Shown piece after piece: positions 1 through 13,151 of a stretch of DNA of 64,000 nucleotides (its first letter is position 1; every line of letters starts with the position of its first letter). The DNA comes from Wolfiporia cocos. Taxonomy: Eukaryota > Basidiomycota > Agaricomycetes > Polyporales > Phaeolaceae. Where the stretch lies: assembly GCA_029448655.1 (NCBI GenBank), contig JACCLO010000007.1, positions 682,001 to 746,000 of the forward strand, given 5' to 3'. Below the pieces are notes generated by a model. The model saw nothing but the letters and a program-made list of their open reading frames with translations, did not search any database and was not told the origin of the DNA. The position numbers and the translations under genes were made by a program.

Positions 1-2
1 TG

Positions 3-122
3 GGTGTGGGTACGACACCGGGGATCACGATGCAAATGCCTGCGCCGGGACAGGGGGCGCTGCCGGGAGGAGGGCCGATCGTGGTGAACATGCAGGAGAA
101 GGTGACGGCGCAGATGGTGTGA
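3..122 (+). CDS. 3' end of an unidentified protein gene (partial)
   Basis: An open frame enters from the left edge and stops at a TGA ending at 122, giving 39 C-terminal residues. The peptide is rich in Gly, Pro, Met and Gln and ends in MQEKVTAQMV. It resembles a low-complexity tail rather than a folded domain, and I do not recognise the family. The frame is open from the first base, so either the gene starts outside the window or an exon boundary lies just outside it. The call rests only on the open frame and its composition, and the exon could be wrong. Confidence 0.4.
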   Translation, partial: GVGTTPGITMQMPAPGQGALPGGGPIVVNMQEKVTAQMV

Positions 123-871
123 GCCACGATGGTGCGTTTGGTGCCGCGGGTATTGAGATGAAAGTATTTGTTAGCTCGCTAGTAAAGCATGCACGGCACG
201 GCATCCATACTTACTGGTGTGTACTTCATTTATTGAGCGTTGGTCACGACGTCGGTGTATATGCTGCAAGGGACGGTCGGTCCGGCTATGTGTACGATAC
301 GAATCGAAGGAGATAATAGAGGGCGTAATATCATGTAAAGTATCGCTTATGGCAAATGGCGTGGATGACGAGGCGTTTGCGAGCCATGTGGGTCTGAATG
401 TTGCTAGGCAAAGTCTGTCACGTAAAGTTGCAGTGATAATGGGAAATCCTCGGTGCTTCGTTCGGTCGCATGCTGTGATTGCATTAAGACCTCCGGGTAA
501 AGAGAGCTGCGGCAGAATGAGTAGCAACGGAGAATAGGATGCGGTTCTATAAACAATGTGAAGGGAAGGTCTTTGATCCCGGCCCTGGGCGGTATGGAAC
601 AATATGCTTCGACGAGAGTGGTCGCGATCGCCTGTGAATTCGACCACGGGTCAGCTGCATGGGGGACTATCTCTTAGTATCTGTAGACAATTTAGAAAGA
701 AAAGCACGGGATGCCTTGTTGGGCTGCAGAAAAGCTCTCGACGCTCGTGCCAGCTTTATGTTCAGTGTCAAGGTCGAGGCGCGCGCGTGTGGACATGTCT
801 CGTGACCGCGTTGGTGCTTCACCTTCACGGCGCTCTAATCCGGCAGACCACAGAACTTATCGCTCGTTCCA
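123..871. other. Intergenic region, no supported gene
   Basis: Short overlapping open frames occur on both strands, but none has a recognisable domain or coherent splice signals. It probably holds the 3' untranslated region of the left-edge gene and the promoter and leader of the methyltransferase gene at 872. Confidence 0.5.
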
Positions 872-1895
872 ATGTCCTTCGCCACCACACTCCCGCGTCT
901 TTCCAACAAGCTACCCCCGTCGTCGCGCGCATGGCTTGCACGACAGTTCCGCGACCCCTACGTGCGCGAGCGCGCCATGCACCCCATGCACTATCGCTCG
1001 CGCTCCGCGTTCAAGCTCATCGAGCTCCACGAGCGGTGGGAGATCTTCCACCCGGGCGTACGCACCGTCGTCGATCTCGGCGCCGCGCCGGGGGGATGGA
1101 GCCAAGTCGCTGCGGCGAAGCTCGGGTGGACGGAGGAGGACGTGCTGGGCGTGCCGAGGCCGACGATGCAAACGCCCAAGGTTGACAGGGAGGAAAAGAA
1201 GAGCAAGAAGAAGAGGAAGAGCGCTAAGCTTGGGATGCAAGAGGATGGCTCACAGCCCGACGCGGACATGGACTTGGGGGCCTGGAGCGGGGACGAGCTC
1301 CGTCCGTTCGGGGACTTGGATGTAGAGCAGCCCTCAACACGGGTGGGGCAAGGAACGATTGTTGCGGTGGACCTCCTGCGCATGCTGCCCATCCCCGGTG
1401 TACAAACTCTGCAGATGGACTTTCTCTCGCCAGAAGCAGACGCGACCGTCAGTGCGCTGGTGCGGAGCGAAAGCAACCCGGACGGCAAGGTGGACATAGT
1501 GCTCTCGGACATGGCTGCCAATTTCTCAGGAAATAGGACACATGACGTCGAAGCTCATCTCAATATATGCAACGCTGTCGTCGAGTTTGCGCGCCGGCAC
1601 CTGCGCTCGTCAGACGATGTCGGCAAGCGGAAGGGTGGTGTGCTCGTGTGAGTACGCAATTGTGCCGTCGTGCACACTTTCTGATGTGCTGCGCAGCATC
1701 AAATACTTCGAACATCCCTTACTTGCAAAGTTTCGCCACGAAGAGCTGAAGCCTTATTTCAACTTTGTATTTAACAGCAAGCCTGATGCCAGTCGTGCCG
1801 AGTCGGCCGAAGGCTATTGGATCTGCATGGGCTTCAAGCATCAGAGCTCGTTACCGGTACCACCTGTCTTAAAGCTATTCAATGGAGACAGCTGA
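872..1895 (+). CDS. FtsJ/RrmJ-family rRNA 2'-O-methyltransferase (Mrm2-type)
   Basis: Two exons, 872-1647 and 1697-1895, are joined across a 49-bp GT-AG intron and encode 324 residues. This is an SAM-dependent ribose methyltransferase of the FtsJ family. The SAM-binding loop VVDLGAAPGGWSQVA is clear. The family's K-D-K-E tetrad appears complete: Lys in RSAFKLIEL, Asp in DIVLSDMAANFSG, Lys in the spliced GGVLVIKYFEH, and Glu in ESAEGYWICMGF. The short N-terminus and overall size favour the mitochondrial 21S rRNA methyltransferase Mrm2 over Trm7 or Spb1; that assignment is inference. A Lys-rich insertion of about 60 residues (EEKKSKKKRKSAK) follows the SAM motif and is unusual for the family. 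The intron splits the codon just before the catalytic Lys, so the unspliced frame would lack that residue. Confidence 0.88.
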
Positions 1896-2147
1896 CCTAT
1901 CTGCACATTCGTGTGGCATCCGTGCTCGTCTGCCTTACTCAGAACTAAAGCAAGTAAGTCTGGCTCATAGGGTAATAGCATTGAAGATAAGAGCATAGCG
2001 CGAGGTACATCACATAACACGACGAGAGTAGAACATAACTGAACGAACGTCACAGGCGCGCAGGGCACTAGGCCAGTGGCTTGGAAGATCGCCATCAGCG
2101 GCAGTAAATGTATGCCACAATCGCTGGCACACTGTCGAGCGTAGCTA

Positions 2148-3343
<1,196 letters not shown>

Positions 3344-6300
3344 ATGAGTGACTTCGGCGAAGTGGTCGACTTGACCGCGAATATTGAATCTATACTGAAG
3401 AGATACCCATTTAGCATTGGTATCTTCAGAGAACTTTTGCAGAACACAGATGACGCAGGCGCGAAGACACAGGTATGACTCACGAGCTCACTGTATGCTG
3501 TAGTTGCTGACAGCAGTAAAACAGATATTCATTTTGGATGCCCGCACACATCCTTGCAATGAGCTTGTCGACGATAAATTGCGAGGCTTGCAAGGCGCTG
3601 CCATGCTTGCTTATAACGACGCCACATTTAGCGCCGATGATTGGAATGCGTTGCAAAACATCAGTCGCTCGTCAAAAAAGACAGACACATCGTAAGCATG
3701 GTCCAGAATAACTAATGCTAGACAGTTCATGACGTTTGTATTCAGAAAAATTGGCAAATATGGGATTGGCTTGCGCTCATGCTACCATGTATGTTGAAGT
3801 TGTCGTCGTGGCGTCGATGTAGCTCATCGTTGCATTGTGTGATTAGCTCACTGATAACCTTGAAGTTCTCTCTGGGGACTCGTTGGTGATCTTTGATCCT
3901 CATCGTCGAATCCTATCAGCAGGTGGAAGAAAGTGGGGCATCTCGGATGTTGACCAAGACACCCTTCGCGCCTTCCAGAACGATGTCACCGCCGCTCCGA
4001 ACGGTACAACAATCCGTTTACCGCTGCGCAAGGACGGAAGCAGCAGTCTTATCAGCACTAAGGTACCACAGCTGGAGGAGATCCGAGGACTCCTGAAGCA
4101 ATTCGTCGAGGAAGAGTTACCAATTGTGATGCTCTTCCTCTCTCATGTTTCCAGCGTTGAGTTTGCAGAAATTGATGAGTTAGGAAGGACAAGGACGCTT
4201 GGGAAGGGGTGGATTGAAACCAAGGAGAACATTCCCATCGGTCCCTCGAGCATCAGCGGCATTGAATCAGCAGGTGCACACTTGCTTGCTCGTGTAGTCA
4301 CGACGCAACTATATGGCGAAGACGGCGCAATCAGAAGCACCACATCCCAAGAATGGCGGATCCTACATGCATCGTTTGGCCAAAGTTTATGTGTAGATGT
4401 CTTGCAGCGACGTCTCCAGACCATCGGCCGGGACGAGGTATATGCCATCGTTGACAGTGAGAAGCTGTGTCCCGAATCCGGCACACCCGTTGCCATTGCT
4501 TTTGCCATGTCCCCATCAGCGCCGTCTCGCGATTCGGGCCGGCTGTTCACATATCTTCCGCTTCCTCTAAGAACGGGCTTTCCTTGCCATATCCACACAC
4601 TATTTGCTCTCACCGACTCTCGAGATCGTCTGCGCAACAATAGCGAACACGTTCTTGAGCGGAGTCGCGATCGGTACGTCTAGAGGACAGCATGGAGCGA
4701 TGTGAGGTTTACTCAATCTTTTATGTAGTCTCCTTATCGAGTGGAACTCGGTATTATTCGAAGACTTCATTCCCAAAGTATGGGCCGCTCTTCTTCCTAG
4801 CCTGCTAAGCGGGGCGCTCGCTTCCGATGACTATGCTGTGTGGCCAATGAAGCAACATAGAGAATTCAGCGGCGAATCTACGTATTGGCATACTCTACCG
4901 AGCGTTCTGCTAGACATGGTCATCACGAAGAAGTTGCGCATATGGCCTGCTGTCGGAGCAACAGAGATGTCGAGAAGAACCTACCATGCGCTAGCAGACG
5001 TTCTCGTCGCAAGCCCAGAATTCGATCACGCCACCTTGATTGCGCTTGCACGAGCTGGCGTAGAGATCGTTCAACCTATTAGGCACCTCTACGAGATGCT
5101 CTCCCAGAGATCCATAGAGCATTTGACGCCACCTAATGCATGCCAAAGGCTGCTGGTAAGTCTTTGCGCAAGGCTTATATAGATCTTGACGTTCTGATTG
5201 TTTGTCTATGGTCTACTAGTCCCAGAGTATCAGCCTCTCCGCTCTTAAAACCTCTGATAAGCACCTTATCCTTACCTACCTACTCACAACACAGAACATT
5301 ACCCTCATTGTTGGCCTACCATTAATCCCAACCGTTTCGGGAGGGTTCACATCCCTACATCGACGCGGCACTATCCACAAGCCAAATCACACTCTATTAG
5401 GCGAAACAGATGGAGAAGTGGCGCTTCTTGGCCCTCACGACCCCATCGCGCTGGACATGACGCAGCTTCCCGGGGTTGTCGCCAGCACACTCGTCACTCA
5501 TGGCGAGCCACTGTTGAATGTTTTACGGCTAGGCTGCGTCCAGCTTGTTGGATGTGTTCGAGAAGCGGTCAGCCGGGACTCGGCGACCGAATGGGCCTTC
5601 CGGCTCTGGCAATGGCTGCCTTCCTGGAGGTTGCGACAGGAGCTTTTGGACATGCAGGAATTCAGGCGCCTCCGCATAATCCCTACTGCCCATGACGGCC
5701 TATGCTCTGTCGAGGACGACGTATTCATCCTACCTGATGATACCTCTCTATGTCCCATGTTCCGTGCGATCGGACTTCGCTTCCTTGATACTAGAGTTTC
5801 ATCCGATGCACGCCATTATCTCCAAAGCCATCGACTCTCGCGAATCAGGAATCCCGACAATATCCGTGATATACTTGATTGTTCATTCGAGGAAGTAGAG
5901 TCACGACTGGCTGATGCGGTAGCTAGACAGCGCCTTCGGGAGCACATTGCATCGTGTCTAAGCAAATCTGGGCCATTGACGAGCCAACAAAGGACACGAC
6001 TGCGCGCATTGCCTATTCACAGAGTCCTACCAACCTCACATTATCGTGCCATAAACTCGTCGACCACAATTCATTGCGTCTCTGAGCGACTTGCGCACTT
6101 GCTGCCGGAGGTTCCCGGTGTTGAATTCATCGCGCATGACACTCCTGGGCGGGCCATCTTGGAGTACATTGATGCTGCCGCGGCAAGACAAGATCTGCGA
6201 GAGGCAGAGATTGTATCTTTGGCGGTGCACCATTTTTCAAATCAAGAGGCTCCTCTGCAGCTATCTATCATCAAGCTACTGTCGGAACGACCTAATCTTC

Positions 6301-9300
6301 TCTCGTCAGATATTCTAGCCTCGCTTAAACAACAGAGGTTCATTGCGACCGGGAATGGAAACCAATTCTGTGCACCCCAGGACATCATAGACTCGCGATC
6401 ACCGCAGCGATTGATCGACCTATTCCAGCGCGAGGAACTCAAATTACCCTCCGATACACAAGATGGTGTCTATATCCGTATGGTTAACTATCTACGGCCC
6501 ATGAAACTCCTATGCCACCGGCTTTCTGCTGATCTCATTATCAGTCGCATGCGTCGTATTGCGGCCTTGAAAGATATATCGGCGGATGATGCTAGATGCT
6601 TGGCAAATGCGCTACTCAACCTCATTGACTCAACTTCCTTCGACTGCAGTTCACTTCAAATTCCCAAAGAGCTTGAATGGTTGCCAACGAATGAAGGATT
6701 CCAAAGCGTGAGCAGCTGCCGCGACCGTCATCGGCACGAGTTATTTGACCGTGTGATGCCGATGGTCATGACAAGGGTCGAGTCGAGCTCTCTGCGGCGA
6801 GCCTTCGGCTGGAATCAACCCATCCCTTTGATCAAGCTCAGAGACCAGTTCCGTGCCGTTATACGCGAGGGGAACAATGCGTATTACCTCTACACTATCC
6901 TGTGCGAATTCGGGCGGCAGATTCGCGAAATATCTGAGGACAACCAATTCCTATCAGAACTCCGTGCCATCACTGAGAAACAGCCATGGGTACCAATATC
7001 CTCGGAACCGCCTTGCATAGGCACGACGGCGGAAGCCGTTCTGTCTTTGGAGTTTGATTTGCCAGGGTTCTACCGTATACCGCTGGATCTGGCGTCAAAG
7101 CCAGGAGTGGGAGATCTTCTCCGAAAACTCAACTGTAGCATAGAACGGTGAGGTTCCATTTGGACTAATACTTCCCGTAGAGTTGCTGCTCACATCTATG
7201 CGCCTTTAAGCCCATCATCTATCATCATCATCGATCGTCTCAACAGCATGAAGGATGGACAACAGCTCCCGCCCACCCGATTGAGGGAAGCCATCGCTCT
7301 TCTGGAATGCATGCGGATGCACGATCTCGATCTATCAACGATTCCAGTGCCAGATACACAGGGTATCCTACGATTGAGAGACGAGGTGTTCATTGATGAC
7401 ATGGGTCCTCGTGCGCTCTATGCACAGCCTCCCGACAATTACTACAAAGCACACAAGAAGATCACTGAAGATCTTGCTATGCGCCTTGGAATTACTACTC
7501 TCAGTTCATTGAAATTAACCGCATTGGACCCTGATGACAAAGATATGCACGAGGACGTGACTACGCGCATTTCTAGTGTCTTAAAATCTTACTCCATCGA
7601 ACAAGCTTTCACAGAATTCCTAGCCAATGCATCGGACGCAAATGCCGATGAATTCAGCCTGCGTCTTATAGACGGCAAGAGTATCCCAAGTAGCCTTGAC
7701 TACTTGTCACCTCAGATGGTGCAATTCCATACGGGACCAGCCCTCATTGTGTACAATAGTGGGATGTTCCAGGAGAGAGACTTCAAGGGTATCCGCGAAT
7801 TTGGCCTTGGAGGAAAGCAAGAAGCTGAGGGAGTTATTGGCAAGTTTGGCCTGGGTGCACTTACACAGTTCCACTTTAGTGAGGTACGTTTCTCACCCAT
7901 CTACGAAGCGACTGCCTCACAGCTTCTGACGACGCCGCAGGTGTCTATGATTGTATCGGGAGATTATGTACAATTTCTTGATCCGGGGAAATCTTTCCTC
8001 CCGCCTTATGGCAACCGTGCACGTAGCGCTTTGCGTATTCCACTCGCGCATATACGCAGGCAAGCCGAGTTCTTTGCTAATGAGTGACGCAATGCTCAAA
8101 GAACATATAGTTTGTACCGTGGGCATTTGGAGTCTTTGCAGGGTATATTTGGTTTTGATGCTGATCACGATCAATACCAAGGGGTACGCTTTAATTTCTA
8201 TCGAGTTCGCACCACGTCTCAATAATGTAGCAGACCATGTTTTATCTTCCCTTGCGAAGCAGCTCGCAGGCGATGCGCAGTCGACTATCACGTTCTCCGG
8301 TGTTGACCTCCGATGTGCGAAGTTTGATGCAGCGGTACATCCAAACTGCCATGGAGTCTTTGATGTTCATCAAGACAAGCAAGATCACGCTTGCCCTCGG
8401 CTCTGGAGTATCCACAACGATAACGGCCAGTCGGAAGGAAGTCCGGAAGGACAGTCTCAAATGCGACCAAGTGGTCGTCAAGGTTCAAGAGGCTGGACGT
8501 TCGCAGCATTCTGAGCAGCAAGAGTGGTACGTCGTACGCACTCAAATTCCGATCGAAGACATATCGCAGGAGTGGAGACAGTTGACTGATCGGCATCTCG
8601 TGAAGAAGATAGAGGCTGGGCTGGCAGCCTTGATACACAGCGACGATCGTCAAAGAGGATTCCGGTTTTTCTCCACTCTGCCTCTCCCAGCTCCCAACTC
8701 ACTACCTCTCCATGTTCACGCTTCTTTCATCCTCGCAGATGATCGACGCTCCATCAGGTTTGACGACGACGGCCGGTCGATCCCTGAGGCTCGTTTCAAT
8801 CGCTGGATTTTATCGGATCTGATTCCTCCTCTCTATCATCGACTGCTTGCGATCTGGCCCATGAAATCTAGCAACCTCATGTTGTGGCCGGCAAGTACCG
8901 CAGCTGCGACCGCAACCGAGGACTCCATGTCACGGGTTGTGTCTGAATCGTTCTACCAGAGCTTAGAGGCGTGTAATTTGGCTATTTGCCATACCACGAC
9001 AGATACCCGCATGAAACCTCAAGATGCCATCTTTCTGGGAGACGAGCCATTAGCCATTCGGAACGCATTGAAGACCATTGCAGCACCAGGACTGGTAGAG
9101 CTTCCGCGCTCCGCGCGCAAACGAGCTCATGAGACCGGTATCAACTGGTTAACACCTGACCACCTTCAGACAATATTGCGCCAAGAAGCCGCCATTTTTA
9201 AAAGGGAGTATATGGAAGAAAGCATTGTTCCTGAGAGCCTTGACTCCATTATCAATTATCTATGCGACGAACTACCTCCAGATGCGCAAATCGGCCTTCC

Positions 9301-11904
9301 TCTACTTCGGCTTGTCAATGGGGACATAGAGCTCTTGCAGTCTGCAGGCAACCCGAAACGCTACGTTGGCACTTGGCCAGTACGCAAGCCGTGGTCAGTG
9401 TTCCCTCCTGATTACTTTCTTGATCCGTCCGTCGAACAATACGCAAGACTACTGCACAACGGTGTTAATGTTTCCGAATTGACTGGTCACGATGTTGCAG
9501 AGCTGGTACAAGCTCGTCTGCCCAGGTCAAAAACAAATGTCAGAGACACAACATCAGAGGAACTGGAGTGGATCCGGAAATTTTGGGATATATTCCACAT
9601 CCTGAACGCAAAATCCGCGGATTTGTCGTCTCTCGCACTGGTTCCTACCACACAGTGCAACGTGTGCATCTCCATCGACCACTGTCAAACTGAAGTGGTT
9701 CTCGGTCATCCCCCTCGATGTCTCTCCGAAGAATTACGCCCAATTTCCAGTGCGCTGGTCAAAATGGGCGCGATAATCATTCATGAAAGCTTACCAGAAG
9801 CGTTGCAAGAGCCGCTGGGATCCATGCAGTTCTCTTTCACTGATGTTCTGAAATTCTTCAAAGGCAAATCCAACAGCTCTAAGCCTGCACTGTCTGAATT
9901 GCTCAGCCGCCTAACCAGAGGTGATGCAGAAACGTTCGCTCGCTGGGTACGATTGGAGCTAGAAATCGCAATTATTGGGTTGTCAAGGAGTTCGGAGGAG
10001 CTGATTGCAACTGTGTGCGATCTTCCAATATGGCCGACAAAGTACGCGAATAGGGTTGAACTTCGTGCTCTTAGCGACAGGGATGTGCTATTCCTTCCAC
10101 CAGACATAGACATCGCAGACGTCGCTCGCTTCCTACCCGGAGGGGAACGCTTCGCGGCCGTTCCTTCTACAGTTTTGACCCACGCTCAAATTTCACCGAT
10201 GTCACTTGCCCAGCTTCTGTCACAAATGGACACAGGGACGATGTTGTCTGTTGGCGACATGCCTCACTACAACAAGGTCCTCGACGTCATCCTCTCTTCG
10301 GACCCAACAGCGCTATCGAGTATATCCACCCTGAAAGTCCCAAACAGTTCGCGTGCACTCGTTAACTCCAACACGTTGTATACGAGAGAGGACTCCATTT
10401 TCCGTGCCGTCTTCTCCAACACCCACCCGCACTACTTGTTACATCCGGAGTTCATTTCGTACGACGGAGACTTGCGCCGGTTTGGCTTACATTATACGCG
10501 CGATTTCGACGCATTTAAGGAATGCGCCAGGGTGATAGACAGTAACATTGCGGACGGAAATCGCGCTGACGGCGCCTCGGATCTCTTCTGGTGGTACCAG
10601 GATCTTCCGACCATGATTGGCTCCAATGAGCAGCAATGGAGACAACTAGAAAATCTGTGTTTCATCCCCCGTGCTCAGGTTCGCAGGCGGTATGATGATG
10701 GTCGCGTTGACCCTGTTGCATACAGCGTCTCCTTGCGTAATCTCGTCTCTCCCAGCCAGGTCCTTCGTACTGAGCACGAGCGTATTGCATGGTCGCAAAG
10801 AGCGATGTTCCTGAATACCCCAAACGAACGACTGTTCTTGGCGGATCTTTCCTTGGGCGTTCCAACCGTTGAAGAAGTGGTAAGAGTGTTCTGTACTGCG
10901 TCACAGATTGCGCTCATTTCCTTCAGGTTGAACATTTGCGTGTTCTGGTTTTGAAGGTGGCGAAGGACCACACAGGTCACGGAGAAGTCCTCGAAGACCT
11001 GCGCGCCACGTATCAGTGGCTCAACGATAGGAGCAGCGAAGCGGAGCAATATCTGTTGCAAAGACCAGACGAGGCGTTGTTCCTGAACATCGACGGACCA
11101 CGAGATGATTGGCGGTTCATGTGTGCGAGTCAACTCGTCTTCAATGCGCCAGACGAGGACGACCGTCAAGCTGTCCGCGAAATCCTTCTCCCATACAAGG
11201 ATCTACTCCTTGCAGCCAATGCTCTTGAGATCGTACAGCCGTCTGTGCCGACCCTGCAGCGCTCTCCTGCAGAAACCGTATTGCAGAGTCTGCGATCCAG
11301 GATGAATGAGCAGCGCAGGCAGGAGATTTTGACCGACGCTATACTCATTAGCAAAGACAATGGCAGGTTTCCCGTGCACCGAAGCTTTTTAGCAGCATCC
11401 GGCGAGCATTTCAACAACATGTTTTGCGGCGGCCTCAGCGAAAGTCGTCCTGCTTCCGTAATAGCCCCGGTTGAGGTTTTTGTTGAAGCCGATTTGGTCT
11501 CCCTTGAATGTGTGTTAGGTACGGTGTCACAATAGATTGCCACCGGTCCATTACTTACCTTTGTCAAACAGACTACCTCTACACCGGAACTGTAACGGTG
11601 AGGTCAGAGTACGACCAACAGGAGCTTCTGTCATCATTACGTCTAGCACATTACTGGGGAGTGAGCAACTTGCAACAGGAGCTCGAGGTCTTGCTTGTGC
11701 AAACTTTAACCCCCGGGACATATAAACTCCGTGCGTCCCACTTACAATTTGATGTGAAGTTGTGACACTAACCAGATCAACCAACCGACAGTGCGCTCTG
11801 AGGCAGAATCACTGAATGCGCAATTGCTCCTAGACAAATGTGACGAGTATGCGATCGAGAACTCCCATGTCTTTCGCCAAATTGACTTCAAGGAGGAGAT
11901 ATGA
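3344..11904 (+). CDS. Sacsin-like giant protein: two GHKL (HATPase_c_3) modules plus C-terminal BTB/POZ domain
   Basis: Thirteen exons: 3344-3472, 3525-3691, 3746-3788, 3847-4673, 4729-5155, 5220-7147, 7181 (or 7211)-7883, 7941-8059, 8111-8183, 8234-10879, 10927-11518, 11572-11730, 11792-11904. They add up to 2,642 codons (2,641 residues). The N-terminal module has the sacsin-type N-box RELLQNTDDAGA and the loop GKYGIGLRSCYHLTD. A second module starts near residue 1311 with FLANASDANADEFSL, VYNSGMF and GKFGLGALTQFHFSE. Residues about 2487-2600 form a BTB/POZ domain (DAILISKDNGRFPVHRSFLA, DYLYTGTV). Sacsin-type GHKL repeats resemble Hsp90 ATPase domains, and BTB domains mediate dimerisation or cullin-3 binding, so a chaperone-linked ubiquitin role is possible; this is inference. 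No UBL, J or HEPN domain of animal sacsin is visible. All 13 exons keep phase without an internal stop. Confidence 0.85.
8060..8110 (+). other. Probable GC-AG intron in the sacsin-like gene
   Basis: The reading frame must skip the in-frame TGA at 8085-8087. Only a phase-2 junction rejoins the conserved segment LYRGHLESLQGIFGFD. The best solution is donor AG|GCAAG at 8060, acceptor ATAG ending at 8110, length 51 bp, with TGCTAAT inside as a possible branch site. GT alternatives would be 27 bp (too short) or 42 bp with a poor GTTCTT donor. Confidence 0.6.
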
Positions 11905-13151
11905 AGTATGTGGAGTGTAGCGAAACACTCTTGACTCTATAGTTCTTAGATGTAGAAGTATGTATGGTGTAAACGCGTCGCTCGGTTTCTTAACTTGTAG
12001 TAGCATCTTCTTAGTGGGCTTGTAATGCTTAGAACTTGATCAGTTGTTTGTGTAGAAAATAACTGTGTGGCAACGTTATGTTTGTCCAGAGAGACAGATC
12101 TGCACATTGCACACGTTCGCGAATCATCCCGTTGGATGTGTATGGAGGTGAATATGACGTACCAATTCTAGAAGACAAGATTGATTCTGAATGTAGCGCC
12201 CACCGCCACCGCATTTGTGACGAATATGGAGGTTTAAACGACAACTGTTATCACTGGCGGAGACTTGCCCGCGATGCGTATATATAATGAATGCAGTGTG
12301 GTCGGCTCATACGGCACAATGAAAGACTCATCGTAGGAATGCAGGCTTGGTTAATCGATGACCTTTGACCCAGGTAAGCCCAACCCTGCTACGCGCAGTG
12401 CCAATATTGCAATCACCGAGCACAATAACAATACTCACAAGCAACGCAAATAGTTGGTACCGCCCTTTCTGTGTGAGTCCATTCATTGAACAACCAGTCG
12501 GAAAGCCACATCAAGGAAGGTTTGTGGTAAGTTTCAGCTTCATACCTTCACCAGAGGCTCAATGATTTTGGGTGGTTCGCAGAAGACAATGGCGGGCACT
12601 GAATCCACACCTTGGCCATATTTCTAATGAACTCTTTGAATTTACATCCGAGCTGTGCTGAATGATGGGCACATTGCTGGCGCTACTGGCCCAGTATGCT
12701 GCAGATTGTTGTCCACGTAGAATGCAGCGGGCGCTTGTTGCGCTACATAGGCCGCATGCCATCATCGGGTTCTGACCGGTACCCTCTAACTCGATCCTCC
12801 TTCAAACGCGATTAGGCCTACGTTGTTTCAACATAACGACTTATTTAACAGGGCGCATCTGAGCTCTCGAGCAGCTATTACGGTGCGCGCAATTACTACA
12901 TATGGTCGGACCCTGATTGCAAGGTCCATCTTGCAATCCTTTCCACTTGAATTCGATGATCAAAGCAGCTTCACCTTGACCCCCGTTGTGTATGCGATTG
13001 TTTTCATCATTTACATCGGGGTCTACGATGCCGCAGGATGTGTTCTGCAATCGGAGTCCAACCATAGTATAATCACGGGCAAGCATCGGCTGATTTCACG
13101 CCTCGCTTAGCGAATACGATATTACAGAATCCTGCTTAGCCCGCCGCTACC
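11905..13151. other. Intergenic region, no supported gene
   Basis: This 1.2-kb gap lies between the end of the sacsin-like gene and the DnaJ gene. Open frames of 60-95 codons occur on both strands but show no domain, no repeated element and no consistent splice pattern. The left part is AT-rich and probably 3' untranslated and terminator sequence; the right part should carry the DnaJ promoter. Confidence 0.45.

Noticed and set aside
171..647. Minus-strand open frame of 158 codons at the left end
   Set aside because: It overlaps plus-strand frames of similar length, has no recognisable motif and lies between genes; likely chance.
7148..7180. A 33-bp intron in the sacsin-like gene
   Set aside because: Possible, but short for this genome. 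The alternative acceptor at 7210 gives 63 bp in the same frame, so only ten residues are uncertain; I left both open rather than claim an unusually small intron.
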